This document shows positions 26,101-39,668 of a stretch of DNA of 64,000 nucleotides, piece by piece. This DNA comes from Pyrocephalus nanus (taxonomy: Eukaryota; Chordata; Aves; Passeriformes; Tyrannidae): the NCBI GenBank assembly GCA_038380795.1, contig CM076259.1:75636200-75700199 (forward strand), given 5' to 3'. A model generated the notes under the pieces. That model was not told the origin of the DNA. It did not search any database and saw nothing but the letters and a program-made list of their open reading frames with translations. The translations under genes and the position numbers were made by a program. Within the stretch, counting starts at the first letter, position 1. Each line of letters begins with the position of its first letter.

Positions 26101-29100
26101 GACAGATGTTGACTATGATAAGGAGATGATGATATATATGTGATTAATATATCACTAAGTATGTTTTGGGGCAGTCGTACGACCTCTTTATTCAGATTAA
26201 AAGCATGTGCTCTAAATAACAGTAGGCTTTTAATTTAATCAGCATTTGTCTTTATACTGCCAGGACTCAAATGGAAATGTCATGGGCATTTAGGCTGATG
26301 GGACCTTGCAGCTACTATATCACTCTTGTTACGAACAGTAAATGACTACATATTTGACCTTTCCTGTTATATCCTCTTACATTGCAGATAGGAAAATTAT
26401 AGGAGCTGTAAATGTTGTCATTATGTACTTTGCTAATACAAATCAAATCCTGTTTTGCGAATATCCACTTAATTGATATTCTTGAATGCTGTCATTTTTT
26501 GTGCACATGAAATTACAGCCTGCCCTGGTTTAAGGAGACTAAATTTAAACGTATATGAAAAATATATTGTTTAACATAAATGCTGCATGTCAGTTAAGAG
26601 GGAAGCCAGGTATTAGAAGTTTGATATCAAAATACCAGGTTGCTCGTAAACCCAGAAGAAATTCCATTCCTTGGAAAATAAATTCCATGCCTACAAATTA
26701 AAGTCTTCATTTTTATTGAAATACAGCATAAAAAGAAATCCCAGATACAAGATTTTACCTTACATCAAAGCACATATAAGAGCATGTTATACATGACAAG
26801 ATTTTGGGATTTTTAAAATTTTTTTATTCCAAGATCATTCAAAATCTGTCTTGATAAAACAACAAAACTGCAGTCAACCTAGTTATATGTTCTGTGAGTT
26901 GTATCACCGTATAGGCAAAATGCAAGCAAAAACCATGCTTTTTAGGGGCTAAACATACTGAGAGAGCTCTAGTGGAAGTCAGCTATGTGTGCACCTCTAT
27001 GACAATGCAGCCTGCTTCTAAAAACCTGTGTAACAGCTTCTACAGTCTTACCTTGCACTGGATTGAGGTGTCTAAAGGTAAATGCGAGCATTTGAATTCA
27101 GTCAAGTCTACATTACATCATAGTTAACTAAAATCTAGGAACAATTCAGTTACCTAACCACAAGATCCAGTGCCACATGATCTGTTCTTTGACACCTACT
27201 CTCACACCATGGTGTTTTTAGGGATCTTGACCCATAGCTACTAGTCCCATGTGATGGTTCTGGGTCTGGGAGAGTTCTCAAATGGCAGTGGAAGCCTGCC
27301 TTTATAGTCAAGAGAGTGACTCATCTGTTTGATTATTGAAGAAAGGATCCCTAGAAATAATTCTGAAGTCAGTTGCAAGAGATGGGTAACATATATGACA
27401 AACTTACACATGTAGCTACATTCTGGACAGATAAAATTTGCTTGTCTTCTCTGCCCTTAATATTTTTTAACAGTAGACAACACACCACTGACCTAATTTG
27501 TTTTCCAACCCAAATTATAGAAAACATTATGATCCTTGCAAGAATAGAGTTCACAGCAACTGAGTTTTTTGTAAAATGAATTTTTTTATTCACCATCAAG
27601 TTCCTTTGATTAAAAAAAAAAAAAGATGCTTATGCAAATCGCTTTTACTTCGTATCTGCTTTCATCTGTGTGGCTTTCATTTGTAACCCAAATGAAGATA
27701 AGTAAATATTTCAATCATGGTTCACTGTTGTGAAATTTCAGTAAGAAAAAAAAAGTCAAAGGCAATTTAAAGTTGGACCACATTATTAAGACATTTAGCT
27801 CCTGAGAATACAAACACAGTAATCACAAAGAGAGAGAACGAGACAAATCACTTTTCTAAGATGAGAGTTCTCAGAGATAAGAACAGAGGGGAGGTTTTCC
27901 CTGGCCTCTCTGCAGATAAAGATAGTAATTTTTTTTTGATCAAACATGCCATTTTAACACTCAACCCATTTTTCCAAAATAGGGTCTCCTGAAAGACTTC
28001 TGGGCTTCTTTTTGTCTTGAGATGATTTACAAAGTCACTGTGGGCAAAGGGACTGTCAAATGACTGTGTATCCCAGAAGTTAAGTGTAGGAAAATAGAGT
28101 AAATATTGAAATTTCTGAATATATTTAATAAAGTTTTCAAAGCTCAGAAAATATACTAGAAGTAATTGAAGTCTTATAATAAAGTTCATGCAGGGTTTAA
28201 TTATACAATCCTCTGTGAGCATTTTCAGGCTAAATACTACAGTAGGAGGGTTTTGATTTTTGGGGGTTTTTCAAATGTAATAACATTTGAAGGAAAAATC
28301 TATTTAATACAATGTGAAAGCATGAGTTTATGAATTTCAATTCATTTCTACTTGTCAAAATTATTTTATGCTATTTATTCTGAGAAAATAGTCTTTCTAA
28401 TTGCTCTGATGCATAGACTTCATGGTAAGTTAAGAGCACAGACGTCTCTAAATCTGGTTATATGGATTTCTCCATTCAAATCAAATTTTTAATTGTGTAA
28501 TATAGTAAAAACTTCGGTTGTTTTGTCAGAATACAATAGAACAGATGCAAGTTAGATATAGATCTACTGAAAATCATGACAATATTCTCTAGAATGGAAA
28601 AATATGCTATAAAAGTCTGTATCAGAAATTTGAACTGAAGCTCTTCCATTTAAAAGGTCCTATTATAACAGCAGCTTTCCTTTTATTACTGTTTACAAAA
28701 TTTAGGTTTTTTCTGTTACTGAGAGGAATTTTGTAGTTTCTTGCTTTTGGATTGTGATAGAAATGAGCACGAGTATGTGTCCTAGTGAGAAAGTGTGATT
28801 ATCTGCATGAATAAGAGGTAGGTCAGACTTAGTATCGTGATGTCTGGTTTGTGCATGTTGTATCCATATAAATGTACAGTGCATACCTACCTTCATAACA
28901 ATGAAATGAAGAGCAAATCAGAGTCCCTTTCCCCTTAGTCAAACCATGCCCTTTCCCCCTTCTGTGGGATCATCCTGTCTGACTCTCTCTCCTCCATCTA
29001 TCCACAGCTAAGCTTTCTAGAGCTATACTAAGGTTATACCAATTGATGACTTCATAATAACAGAGGGATAATTTTTCTCCCTTTTGGTTAACTTTCTTCA

Positions 29101-31567
29101 GGCAGATCTTGACTCACAGCAATATGAATTTCCCAGCTGAAGAACTTCCAGTTGAAAACGTGTTCTCTCAGTCTTTTCCAAGATAAAATAAATATAGGAG
29201 AAATAAAAGTATAGGTCTACAATGTGAAAGTTTTTAGTTTAAGAGCAAAGAAAGGTTTGATGAACACAGACTCTATCATCTGAAATATTTCTCTGTTGCT
29301 AGGTTTTGGTGCAGTGGGCTGTTTTGCTATGCTTGTCACTAAGCTTTCTTCAAACATAAAATTAAATAGGGAGCTGGGAAGCAATATAGAACTGCCTTGA
29401 CTCGTTCCACAACTGGAGCCATATAGTTGTGTTGGTATAGAACTGAATCTGAACTCATCAAAACTCCTTCTAGGCAGCAAAGTTAATTAGGACCATGCTA
29501 ATGAATTTAGAGTGCTTTGGGGACTTCAGATGTTCAGTTTTTCTACTATGCCATGCTCCATTTAAAAATATAGATATGCCAAAGAAAGTGGTATGAACTG
29601 GGTGCTCTCACATATGTTTGTCAGAGATTAGAATATCAATGCATGATGGAATATTGCTCTAAGAAAAGTAACATTAGTTAAGACGTGAAATGTTTTTGGC
29701 TGATTTATGCAGCTCTAGAATAACATTCAGATGTGTAAATGTGTGTGCACACAATTTGTGGGTGAATTCATGTAGGTGAACACAGATATCTAAAGTATAG
29801 ATGTCCTCATCTGAGTTAATCATACTTACTTCCACTTATAATCAGTGGAAACAACAGAACTTCTAGAGTGTGATTCACTGCATCCTAAAATAGACTTCTA
29901 AATCTGACTATAGGATTACAGTCCTATTTCTCCCCATCAACTATATGAAGATCCTACAGTGACTAGCACAGATATAAATTACACTGCAGATTACTTAGGT
30001 CAGAAATCCCTTCCTAAATCACCAAAATAGTTTCTCTCAGCACATCTTATAAGGATCTGAGGTTCCCTGGAAATGCCATGATAATGAATAAGCAGTGTAG
30101 GCATTAAAATAGCTAATTAACTCTAGTGATAACATACCTGCTGTATATTTGCCAAAGTGCTTATGAAAATGATAAATACTTTTAAAATTTTCTTAAAATG
30201 TATGTTAGGTTTTCTTCAAATTGTATTAAGACGTTTCAAAGCAAAATATCTGTACCATATTGTGTCAACATAGAACAATTCAAGTGGGTCAGCTCAAGTG
30301 AGTCTGAGTTCTTGCAATGATAATAATATTATTAATTATATTAAAAAACAATGAAAGGTAGGGAATTAGAGGAGTTGTTATACAAAGATGTGGTAATGGA
30401 CTCTGTGATTTTTCTATTTACCTACTAACTGGACTAAAGGATGGTAAAGAGAGACTTCTGGCTATGCTAAGGAAACCTAGAACTAGGCCATTTCCTATTA
30501 TTGTTTTCCAATTTTTGCCTCTCACATATCTTCCTAGTTGTTGAAATACTTGATTCAAGGGGTGGGATCATCTTTAGAAATAGCAGCATGCTTTTATCAG
30601 AAGAGACCAAGGAAGACTTTTCCCGAATGGTGCTTATGACTGGACTAATAATTTTTTTCCAGTATACATAATTACCTGACTTGGACATATTATTGCAATT
30701 TTATGGGAAAGTGGGGCTTTAGAACAAAACCTGAAATGTACATACTCAATGCTAAACACCTTTTCTGATCTTAAATATTGTGGGACAGTGTATATAAATA
30801 TATAAGTATATATAAATATAAACATAAACTCTCTTATAAGAAATGCGCTGTGTAAGGGTGGCAGAAAGCTGGGCAGCTGCTGTATGGGAAGCATTTAAAG
30901 GAATAGCTTAATGTTAGCAGACCCCAGTCCTAACAGGTGCCTACTAGTTTGAAGTCTGAACTTCAGCTAATGACTGGAAGTTTTAAGGCAAGCATCTCTG
31001 TCTCTTTTTGGACCCTTATTTTAGAATAAATTCCTCTCCTTTTAGATCAATCTTCAGAGACTTCGAGGAGAGTTTAAGTCACTATTTCAATTTAAGCTTA
31101 TGTGCTGCATATTGGAGATAGCATGCCCAAAGCATAATTCAAGTGCCTAATGGTCAGTCAGATTAGTAGGAGTCAGTTCCAGACTAATTTTCGGAGGTGT
31201 TATCACTTTCCTCTCCAAAACTGAATTGGGCTGCTGTGAAAATTATTCCAAGAGCAAAGCAATCAGACTTGCAGAAGTTAGGGTTATAAATTAGCCAGAA
31301 TGGGGCCTGGGCTACCCCTTGAAGCAATTGCTATTAGAGGGTTTCTTCTGCTCCTCCATCATAGGATGGAGGATTTATCCTTTCTTTTTCCTGTTCTGTG
31401 CCCTCTTCAAGCTTATCTACCTACATTTTATAGGGAGCTACTTTTCTTTTGTTGGGCTAAGTGTAGTTAACATAATTTCCTGGAGTCTTTTTTCATAAAA
31501 GAAAATTGTTATTGTATATTGCTATTCAATATACAGTCTGGTAGTGATTTTGTGCTCTTGAATTTAA
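23176..31567. other. 8.4 kb of non-coding, nearly transposon-free sequence
   Basis: No gene, RNA or mobile element is recognised. The longest open frame is 27848-28222 on minus (124 codons), without recognisable domains. Other frames, including a pair on opposite strands at 27369-27599, are under 80 codons. A/T-only runs occur, with an A run at about 27611-27624. A T-A repeat lies at 30790-30823 (listed separately). The 24.4-24.6 kb part is a little GC-richer but matches nothing I know. Confidence 0.6.
30790..30823. repeat. TA-rich microsatellite
   Basis: Imperfect TATA/TATAAA repeats. The minus-strand frame through it gives an alternating I/Y/F/T string, which is simple-sequence translation. 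Confidence 0.75.
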
Positions 31568-31601
31568 ATATCTTGATATCTTATATCTTGATATCTTATA
31601 T
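31568..31601. repeat. 15-bp tandem repeat, 2.3 copies
   Basis: ATATCTTGATATCTT occurs at 31568-31582 and, identical, at 31583-31597, followed by a 4-base partial copy. It sits about 10 bases before the G/T-rich tract, so the two may have expanded together. Confidence 0.85.
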
Positions 31602-31610
31602 GGCTGTCTG

Positions 31611-31732
31611 TCGTGGGGTTTTTTGAGTTTTTATTTTTGTTTTTGGGGTTTTTTTTGGTGGTGTTGGGGTTTTTTTGGTTGTTTTTTGTTGTTGTTGTTG
31701 TTGTTGTTTTGGTTTGGTTTGGGGTTTTTTCG
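31611..31732 (+). repeat. G/T-rich tract with four GGGG runs and (GTT)7
   Basis: The tract contains GGGG at 31615-31618, 31645-31648, 31666-31669 and 31721-31724, seven GTT units at 31688-31708, and GGTTT units. The four G runs are separated by long T-rich loops, so a compact quadruplex is unlikely but long-loop forms are possible. A 60-codon minus-strand frame rich in K, N and T is its low-complexity translation. Confidence 0.85.
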
Positions 31733-34700
31733 GTAGAAAAAAGCATAAGTGGCAGTTTTAAACCTAGCTTGTCATACTGGTGAAATTAACACTGAAAATA
31801 CAAACAAGCTGTCTTTCTGATGAATGTAAATCTCAGGGGCTTGAACTAAATCTACGATTTGTTATCATAATGATTGCATAAAAGAAAAAGATGAAAATAA
31901 TGATGATAAAAGAAGCCCTATGAATAAATGATAGCTGAAATGATTTTAATCTCTGATGTTAAGTAGTCTCTCAACCTCCTCCTTTTAACATGCTTTTTCA
32001 TAAATCCTATACACTAGCTTGGTGTAGGGAAGCAAAAGAATTTTTAAAAAGAGAAAAAGTCTTCAGTTGTAACTGATAATATAATAAACGATGAAAGAGA
32101 TTGTCTCCGGTCCAGTCTTAAGATATTTATATTGCTTAGTGGCCAAGCAATGGTCATGGCAATGCAGTGAATCTGCAGCAGAAATCAATAGCTGCTTTGT
32201 ATACAGAGGTAAATATAAAAAATTACATGTAAATAAACTAGAATACTAGACTACTAGAAATTATATGGTTGTTGGATGCATTTATTATAGACAGAGCTGA
32301 CAATGGTGCTAAAGTTTCCTATTACAATCAATGGTTTCAGTCAGTAGCTGTGAGACTTCAACGAGCTAAAGGTAGATATTAGTCTCTTAAAAGTTTTTTT
32401 AAAATTTATTTACAGCCCTTTCCATACCTTACATTCTTGAATTTGAAATATTACTCTCCTTATAAGAGGGTTGGAGGTTTTCTTATTTTATATAGCAGTG
32501 TAATTCATTAAGTGGGAGTATACCTTGTTAGAGATAACTATCAAAATATGTGTGGTGTTTGCCATGCAGTGTCCTACTGAAATAGCTAGAAAACTTGCAC
32601 ACTTGATTTCAAAAGAGAAAAAAGTGAAAATACTGTTATGATGAAATTTTTAGTGTCAGAATATTTAATGAAGATTTGTGTAGTAGCATTATTTATACAT
32701 TGAATCAAATTTTCACTTTTCTTACTGAAACGACTCCTTACACTTTGCCCCTCTTTTACACTCTCTTTCTCTAAATGCTTATTTTCAGTAAATAGATTCT
32801 ATAAGCTTATTTAGCTTGCAGCTGGAAAAGATGACTTTGCAAGTGCCATTGTGCATTACTTCTGCCACTCACAACTTTGGAAACCTTCTCTAATAAAGAG
32901 TTTTCATTATTTGTTGTAGCTGATATACCACTGAATAATGTTGCAGTAATAGAAACGCATAAATAGGCAGTAGGTAGCAATATTAAAAGTAAGGCTTGCC
33001 TTTTGTATCAGAAAAAAACACCTTATTGTTTGGCAAAAACTCCTGTAAATGTCACGTGTGGTAGCATTTTAGGGGAGAGAAGACGTTTTATCTGGATATG
33101 TTATCAGAGGAACTTCACTGATATTTTAAGTGAAAAGGAAGGAAAAATTACAGTGAAGTATTAGAAATGCTAATTTTCTCCTGAGAAATCAGCTTACTCT
33201 CATGATATGGTTTGCCTTGGAAAGAGAAACTAAAAAATACCAAAATATTCTGTAAACTGAAGTGTGCCAGAAATAAATGCTTTCTTGTGGATAGGTCTCA
33301 TTCTTTTAATAGGAAGGGAGAAACAGCTAATTCTGTGGTGTAGAGATGCCTTTTCTGCCGAAGTGGCCAGAGTGTTCTGTTTCTCTCATTCACTATTTAG
33401 GCATACTGTGTGCATAAGACACAGAACATCAGGTAACCTGTTTCCCAAATTTTCTTCTGTTGCTGTTGCAATATCTTGCCTGATTTCAGTGGTTATAGTA
33501 AATACTGACTTTTTTAGGGAATGCAGGAAAAATCCAACAAACAGATTATCTTCTTATACCAGCCATAGGCAAGACAGACTAAAATATGAAGTGTTTTATG
33601 GAGCACTAAATGAAACTGTCTTTGCTAAAATACAATCAAATAACAGGGCACAGGCATGCTTTATTTTAGTTCATTTCCAGACTGTCAGGAAAAATTGGGA
33701 ATATCAGTCCTCCTCTCTGTTTGATTATTCCATTATCAAAAGAATGAGGTGTGCCAGAAACATGCATGTTGATTTAGTGTTGCACTGATGAAACCATTCA
33801 GTTTGTGTGATGTGTCATTTTTCATTGCTTTCTTATCAAGGTGTTTCAGCTGCACCCATCCCAGGTCTTGTAATTGCTTCAGTTGCTTGTGGCAAAGTTA
33901 TGTCAATGTCAATTGCTAAATAACTTTTGAGTGCTCTGTGTTGGATCTGTTAAAAGAAAAAGACAGTGCAGGATGAACTTTTATGTACTGATGGTGTATC
34001 ACTCTGGATTGCAAAAAAAGGCTTTCTACCAAAGAATGTGGTTGCTAGTAAACATATTAAACATAAAGTATTAAACATGAAACCTGATATAATGTTTAAA
34101 GGAGTGAAAAAATACATTTATGTTAAAAAGAACTATAAAGTCATGCAGAGATCGGATGACACATCTGTAAAACATCAAGTAGAAATCTAAAGGCAAACCT
34201 TGTTATCCATCCTAGGTAAAGCTCCTGAATTTCAGCAAAAGATATGTCCCCAGCTGAGACTCAGTGGACAGAAAATGCTCACACAAAAGGCAGAGATAAT
34301 ACCCATTTGGTATTCCCGCATTGCTTTGATATGAGGTGGCGGTGCAATAGGGTAAGGTTGTGCATCAGTGGTAATTAGCAGTTACTGGGATGTGGAAGAT
34401 TGTTCATCCTGCTGTGTAGACAGCTGCTGAAGCAGATTTAGGAAGACACCACAATTTTTCCTGAAGCACATTAGGTACAGGGAGCAAGAATTTCAGATTC
34501 TTGTATCAGCCATACATTATTTTAATATCATATAGCAAAATGAAAATGGAGAAAGTCTGAAAACTGACTGCCAAAACCATCACAGTCATGTGTCAGACAA
34601 ATCAACACAGTACAAGACAGTATTTCTCTCTTGAAGTAGTCATGTTAAATTTTTAACAAACTAAACTACAGGGTCATATGTGTACTTGTAAAACATAAAG

Positions 34701-37700
34701 AGAGGGACAAGCACAACTGACTGGTTGTCTCTGTGACAAGTTAGGAACTGATAAGTTGACCATCAATTCTCAAATTGCATTTTTTAGTGACTATATATCA
34801 GAATACTAACTGGACCATATTTCTAAAAATAACTTTGTTACCACTCTGAATTTTTCATGTCTGTGACATTCACGAATTGCTATAGCTCAAGTAAGACCAT
34901 GCTCAGCTTAAGCTCATTTTGTTTAGGAGCCAAGAAGCTCTGACATACCAGGAACTGGGATCTCAGGCTATTGTGAAGACATGCAGCAGAAGAAGATATG
35001 GGAAATCGGGGAGAAAAGCTAGAAAAAAAATGAAAGGGGCAATGTCAGACTGGCTTTCAATATAGGCCTATAGAATGAGAAACAAATTTATTGATATGAC
35101 CACAACTGGTGTGTCCATCTCCAACAAGACAGTGACCTTTGCCAGTAACCATTCCGATTTTCTCTGCCTTCTGGGTTTGGCATAGCTTATGACTGGGAGA
35201 TTCTCTGTCTTTGTTTCAGAGAACCTGAAGACTATAGAAGATGAATCGCCGAGTTACCAGACTGATCACAAAATAAAGATAATAAACAGGTATTGCCATA
35301 AATTTCTAGGTGGCTTTGCACACTTGTTTGAGCAGGAGCAAGCTCCTACATAATGGAACCTACAGTGCTTATTGAAAACTACTCCTTGTTTTCTTCACAT
35401 CCACTGGAAGACATTACATTTCCAAAATAACTAGTGTTCTCATAGCTGCTGTGATATTTGGAACTGCTTAAAAAGATATGAATATATGGAAGTGTGATCA
35501 CAGCTAATATTCAAAGGGGAGTAGAAGACGGTTTCCATGATGTAAACTGGACAACATGTTAGGGTAGAAGCAATAGTTCTTTTTTCTGTTTCATTCTCTG
35601 CAGCTCTGTGGCTGAAATCACTACAGACATTCAGTTTTGCAGAATCTGGTCTTTAACTCAAATATAATGTGCTTCCTACACATAGACAGAGGGGACTCCA
35701 GTAGAGCTTACCTCCTACTGCTTGCCTATCTTTTGAGGGAGGTGATTATGAATGTATTGTACCTACTCAAAGCGGCCCTACAATCCATGGCAGGTGCAAG
35801 AGTTAAGTAATTGTACCGCCTGGGGGAGAATACTCCCTGTGACACAGACTTTCTTTCAGTCAGGTAAGGAAAAGTAAAGATACAGATGATGTAATCTTCA
35901 AGATATGGTACCTATGTGAAGATGCCAGTGCTCCCAGGCCATCCAGGTGCTGTCAGTATGATAACACTGCCTTCTATATCTGTATTTAGCATCCCAGTTC
36001 TGCTGCACATAGCAGGACAAATGATCTGATTTCAACTTCCTGATGACACCAGAAACGTATTCTTCTTGATTTCTCCAAAACCGTTAAGCATCTTCCAGAA
36101 TCCACTAGCTTCTATGTAACCCACTCAGCAACCGATTTGAGTCGTTGTTGGTCTTGTAAATTATTATTGCATGTATGTTACAGCATGTGTTATCCCCTAA
36201 AGTAAAATCAGTAGAGCCACTGAGGATACTAATGTAAAGATTTAGACTGTGTTCAAGACTCCTGGGTAAGGATCCATGTTTTTGGTCTTTTAAAACAAAA
36301 TGGAACCATTTCAACTTTTCCACATTGGAACAACATTCAAGATCCAGTTGCTGTAATAAATAGTGACATTCCCTAGTTAGATGATTTATATTTTCCAAAT
36401 TAACATGAAAAAGGCTGAGTTTCTGTTGCCAACTTGTTGGAAAGGTAATTTAAACTTTAATTACAGGAAGACATTTTAAAATTCCTTTAGATTTTTTTTT
36501 TTAAATTCTTCTGAATTATAGGCTTGTTATTTCATTCCATATGTTGTTTTAGAAGGGATATTCTTCAGGTTTTAGCTGAATGGAATATAAGTATTTCAAT
36601 ACTCCTTCTTTGGCAGGATTTAGTTTTTCTTTGTTCATTTAGCATTTCCTATTATGTCTTCAAAAGTCTGTAATTTCTGATCCATGGGATGACTGTAGAA
36701 ACAAAGAGAGCTGTATCTGAGTTGGATCAATGCAATACAATATTCTTTATTATTGTATTGTTTGTTTTCAAAAATTTTCCTAAGCAACTACATTCTAATC
36801 CCAGAGTTTCATGAAACTGTACTTCTCAGATTTTAGAGCACTTAACTTTCCCGTACACTGATAGTCTCTGTATGTTCCAGGGACTTGCAGACTACTTTTA
36901 TGTGCTCTATTTTCTTCTGATTGCCTTTGATACCTTTTTATTCACTTAAATCCAGTTAATTGCATTGATTTTTTGAGTCAATAATTTTGGAAGAGCACAT
37001 TTTCAGTTATTTGCTTGAATAAATTGTGGGGGTTTTCCCTGGTGATTTTTAAATGCTTTACTTTTTTTAAATTTTTTTTACCTTTACTTTGACGTGCAAA
37101 GATTTGTACGTGCTCTAAGATGTTTATAAAGGGTTTTTTTGGTCTTTTGGTTTGAGACCAAGAGAAAATGGAAGATGTAAATCTTTTTCTAATGTGTATC
37201 TGCCTTTCACCTAAAGAAGCTGTCAGGACAATTACGCTTATGCTTTGTTTCTTAGTCACATTTCACTGTGCAGTATCAATAGCCCACATACAAGCAGTGA
37301 AAACTTCAAAATTTCAAAAATGTTGAAAATATTTCATTTGAATTGCCTGTCTTTTACTTAATATGAACTTCTCATCTGCTCAGAGTGGTTGATATGTATT
37401 TCTACAGCAGATGACTGAATTCCTCTTTCCTTTTAATGGTCACCCCACAATTCCAGTTTGCCATTATCCTTCTTCTGACAGAGAAGCATTTAAAAAGGTT
37501 TAAGATGGTGACAGCTGTGGACATTGAAGTACTTTGAATAACCATAAATGAAAGAATAAAACTTTGTTATAAGTTAAATAATAACCTTTGTGTATAAGAC
37601 TAATAAATGTCAAATATTGTTATAACACCATTAAAAATATAAATATATTTGTAACACCATATTTTTAAAAGCGAAGTAGCAAATTTTCATATACTCTGTC

Positions 37701-39432
37701 TATTACTATAGATTTTGTAATTGTTGCAAACATCAAGACAATGATAGATAAATATATATTTTTAATGCATATTCTAATGAAGTCTTGAGGAAGACTTTAT
37801 ACCATTTTAATTCTGATTGGAATTATATATCGCATTATAGCCTTCCTTCAAGATCAGGCAGGAGGGATGTGTGATAAGAGGAGTCAATCATGCCAATGCT
37901 ATGGATTTATGCTGTTCTCACAAAGCCTGCATCTACACTGTCATCTTGAATTATTCAATTTTTTTAATCCAGAAACCTGTTCTTCCTGTTTTTCACACTT
38001 CATGCATGCAGAATCACTCCTGGAATCCATTTTGGAGTGGACCAAATGTGTCTGTTTGCAGATAAGTATCGGGAGGGTCTCTTTGCAGGCTGGTCCAAGG
38101 ATCAGTCTAGCGGGCCAGGAGGATTGCCATGCTTTTCAGTACACAGCACAGATTTTCAGCTTCCTGCTATTGAATCAAAAACTTGACAGGTACCAAGGAA
38201 GCCATTTAGCATGTCCATTCCATATAGAAATATTAATTTTTAAACACGTGTAAAAATACTTCAGTGTTTCATACCCTAAAATTAAATTGACCTCAGTTAA
38301 GTCCTTCATGAGATCCAGTGTCACACGATGAGAGAAATGCTATTCATGGTGTGCTGGGTATGTTGAAAAGGCTTGTGAAATACCTATTACATCCAAATTA
38401 TATATAGCCTGAAGATGCATGCAGACTCATTCATAAAGAACAGGATGGGCTTGAATCATTCAGGACTGATTTAGCTAAGGGAGGAGTCACTCCCTGGAGC
38501 ATATCACAAAAGCTACATGACCCAAATGTGAACATACATCTATTTATATGTATATGCTTATTGATAGAAAGACAACGCTTGGTTTTAAAAATCTAAAGAT
38601 GTGTCCCAGTTGCAGACATGAAGAAAGGAATGGTTCTTTTTCTTTCAGTAAGACTGAAGTGTCAGTATTACAGACATCCATAAAAACCACAGTAATGTAA
38701 ATATAACTTACCTTTTTATAGAACTTTTACATATTTTCCCTTTTACCTGTGATTTGGCTGTTAGTAATGTTCACTCTCTTAGCAAAGGTAACAATGAAAG
38801 TTTCACCAGATTTATTAATTTATGATGGCACACTCATTTTTTCTGTGTAAGCTGGAGTGGAATCAACCCCCAGACATCTAGAGAGAAAATAGTCTCTCTG
38901 GAAATAAGAACATTGGACTCATAGTTGGATCAAGAATGGCAGGGTTTTGGCAAAAACTTCAAAATTCATGTAAAACTATGTAATTCTTTTTAACTCCTTA
39001 AGGCTAACGTTAGAGTTCCAGTGAATCCTAGTAGTCTCTTTATATTGCCCTTTAGAACACAGTGCTAAATAACAACACTATATGTCACTACTGATTATCG
39101 TAAAACTGCTTCAAAATTATATATTGGGAATTAAAAACCACTGTACAGAGAAAAAACCCCACACAAATTAGTAGGCAAAAAATGACAGAGAGACTGCATA
39201 GTTTTTCCTTAAAATATGTCTAGGACAGTAGCTGCCTTGCTCCAGTTGTTGAGGTGATACTATTTTCAGGTGTCACTCTTTTGCTTCATAACTTTATGTT
39301 ACTGCATATGTATTTATGTATAGCTTAGTGCCCTGACTTATATAATTGTCTTTAAATTTCACTAGATAAAGCATGAGCTCACAAAATAAACATTTTCCTG
39401 AGCTGACAAACCGACAAACCATAAAACAGTAT
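31733..39432. other. Non-coding AT-rich stretch; longest open frame lacks an ATG
   Basis: An open frame at 33264-33788 (plus, 174 codons) is the longest in the window. It begins at a GTG and has no methionine codon until about residue 161, so it cannot be an ordinary translated ORF. It could only matter as an internal exon, and it contains no domain I recognise. A 12-bp direct repeat, GTGTGCCAGAAA, brackets it (33262-33273 and 33749-33760). A 128-codon ATG frame at 37867-38253 is also unrecognised. There are no transposons or RNA genes that I can name. Confidence 0.55.
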
Positions 39433-39446
39433 ATTCTTTTTTTTTT
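39433..39446. repeat. Poly(T) run
   Basis: A homopolymer T run of about 13-14. A second T run follows near 39533-39542. Confidence 0.75.
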
Positions 39447-39610
39447 TTTCTATTTTACATATATGAAGATATTTTCTACAGCAAAATGATTTCTCTCATA
39501 AAATATTATATATGGAACTTGTGGTTTTGTTTGTTTTTTTTTTCTGGGAAAAGATTAGTCTATCTTAACTAAGCAACATTCAAATAGTTGAAATGTTAAT
39601 GGAGAGTGAA

Positions 39611-39668
39611 ATTATATATATATATTAATATCCATTAAATATATAAAATATAAATATATAAACATTAT
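39611..39668. repeat. TA-rich microsatellite
   Basis: (TA)n with interruptions, followed by ATATAAA units. It has AT-only composition over most of its length and is a probable DNA-unwinding or slippage-prone site. Confidence 0.8.

Noticed and set aside
27848..28222. 124-codon minus-strand open frame
   Set aside because: No recognisable domain, and the length is expected by chance.
31564..31746. K/N/T-rich 60-codon minus-strand frame
   Set aside because: Translation of the G/T-rich tract and the 15-bp tandem repeat.
33264..33788. 174-codon open frame as an independent gene
   Set aside because: It starts at GTG, has no ATG until about codon 161, and shows no recognisable domain. Kept only as a finding.
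38087..38200. Possible Y-RNA-like start (GGCTGGTCCAAGG)
   Set aside because: Only about the first dozen bases resemble a Y RNA. The rest lacks the complementary 3' end and the T-run terminator.
37867..38253. 128-codon ATG open frame, cysteine-containing
   Set aside because: The cysteines have no zinc-finger or disulfide spacing I recognise, and the length is within chance.
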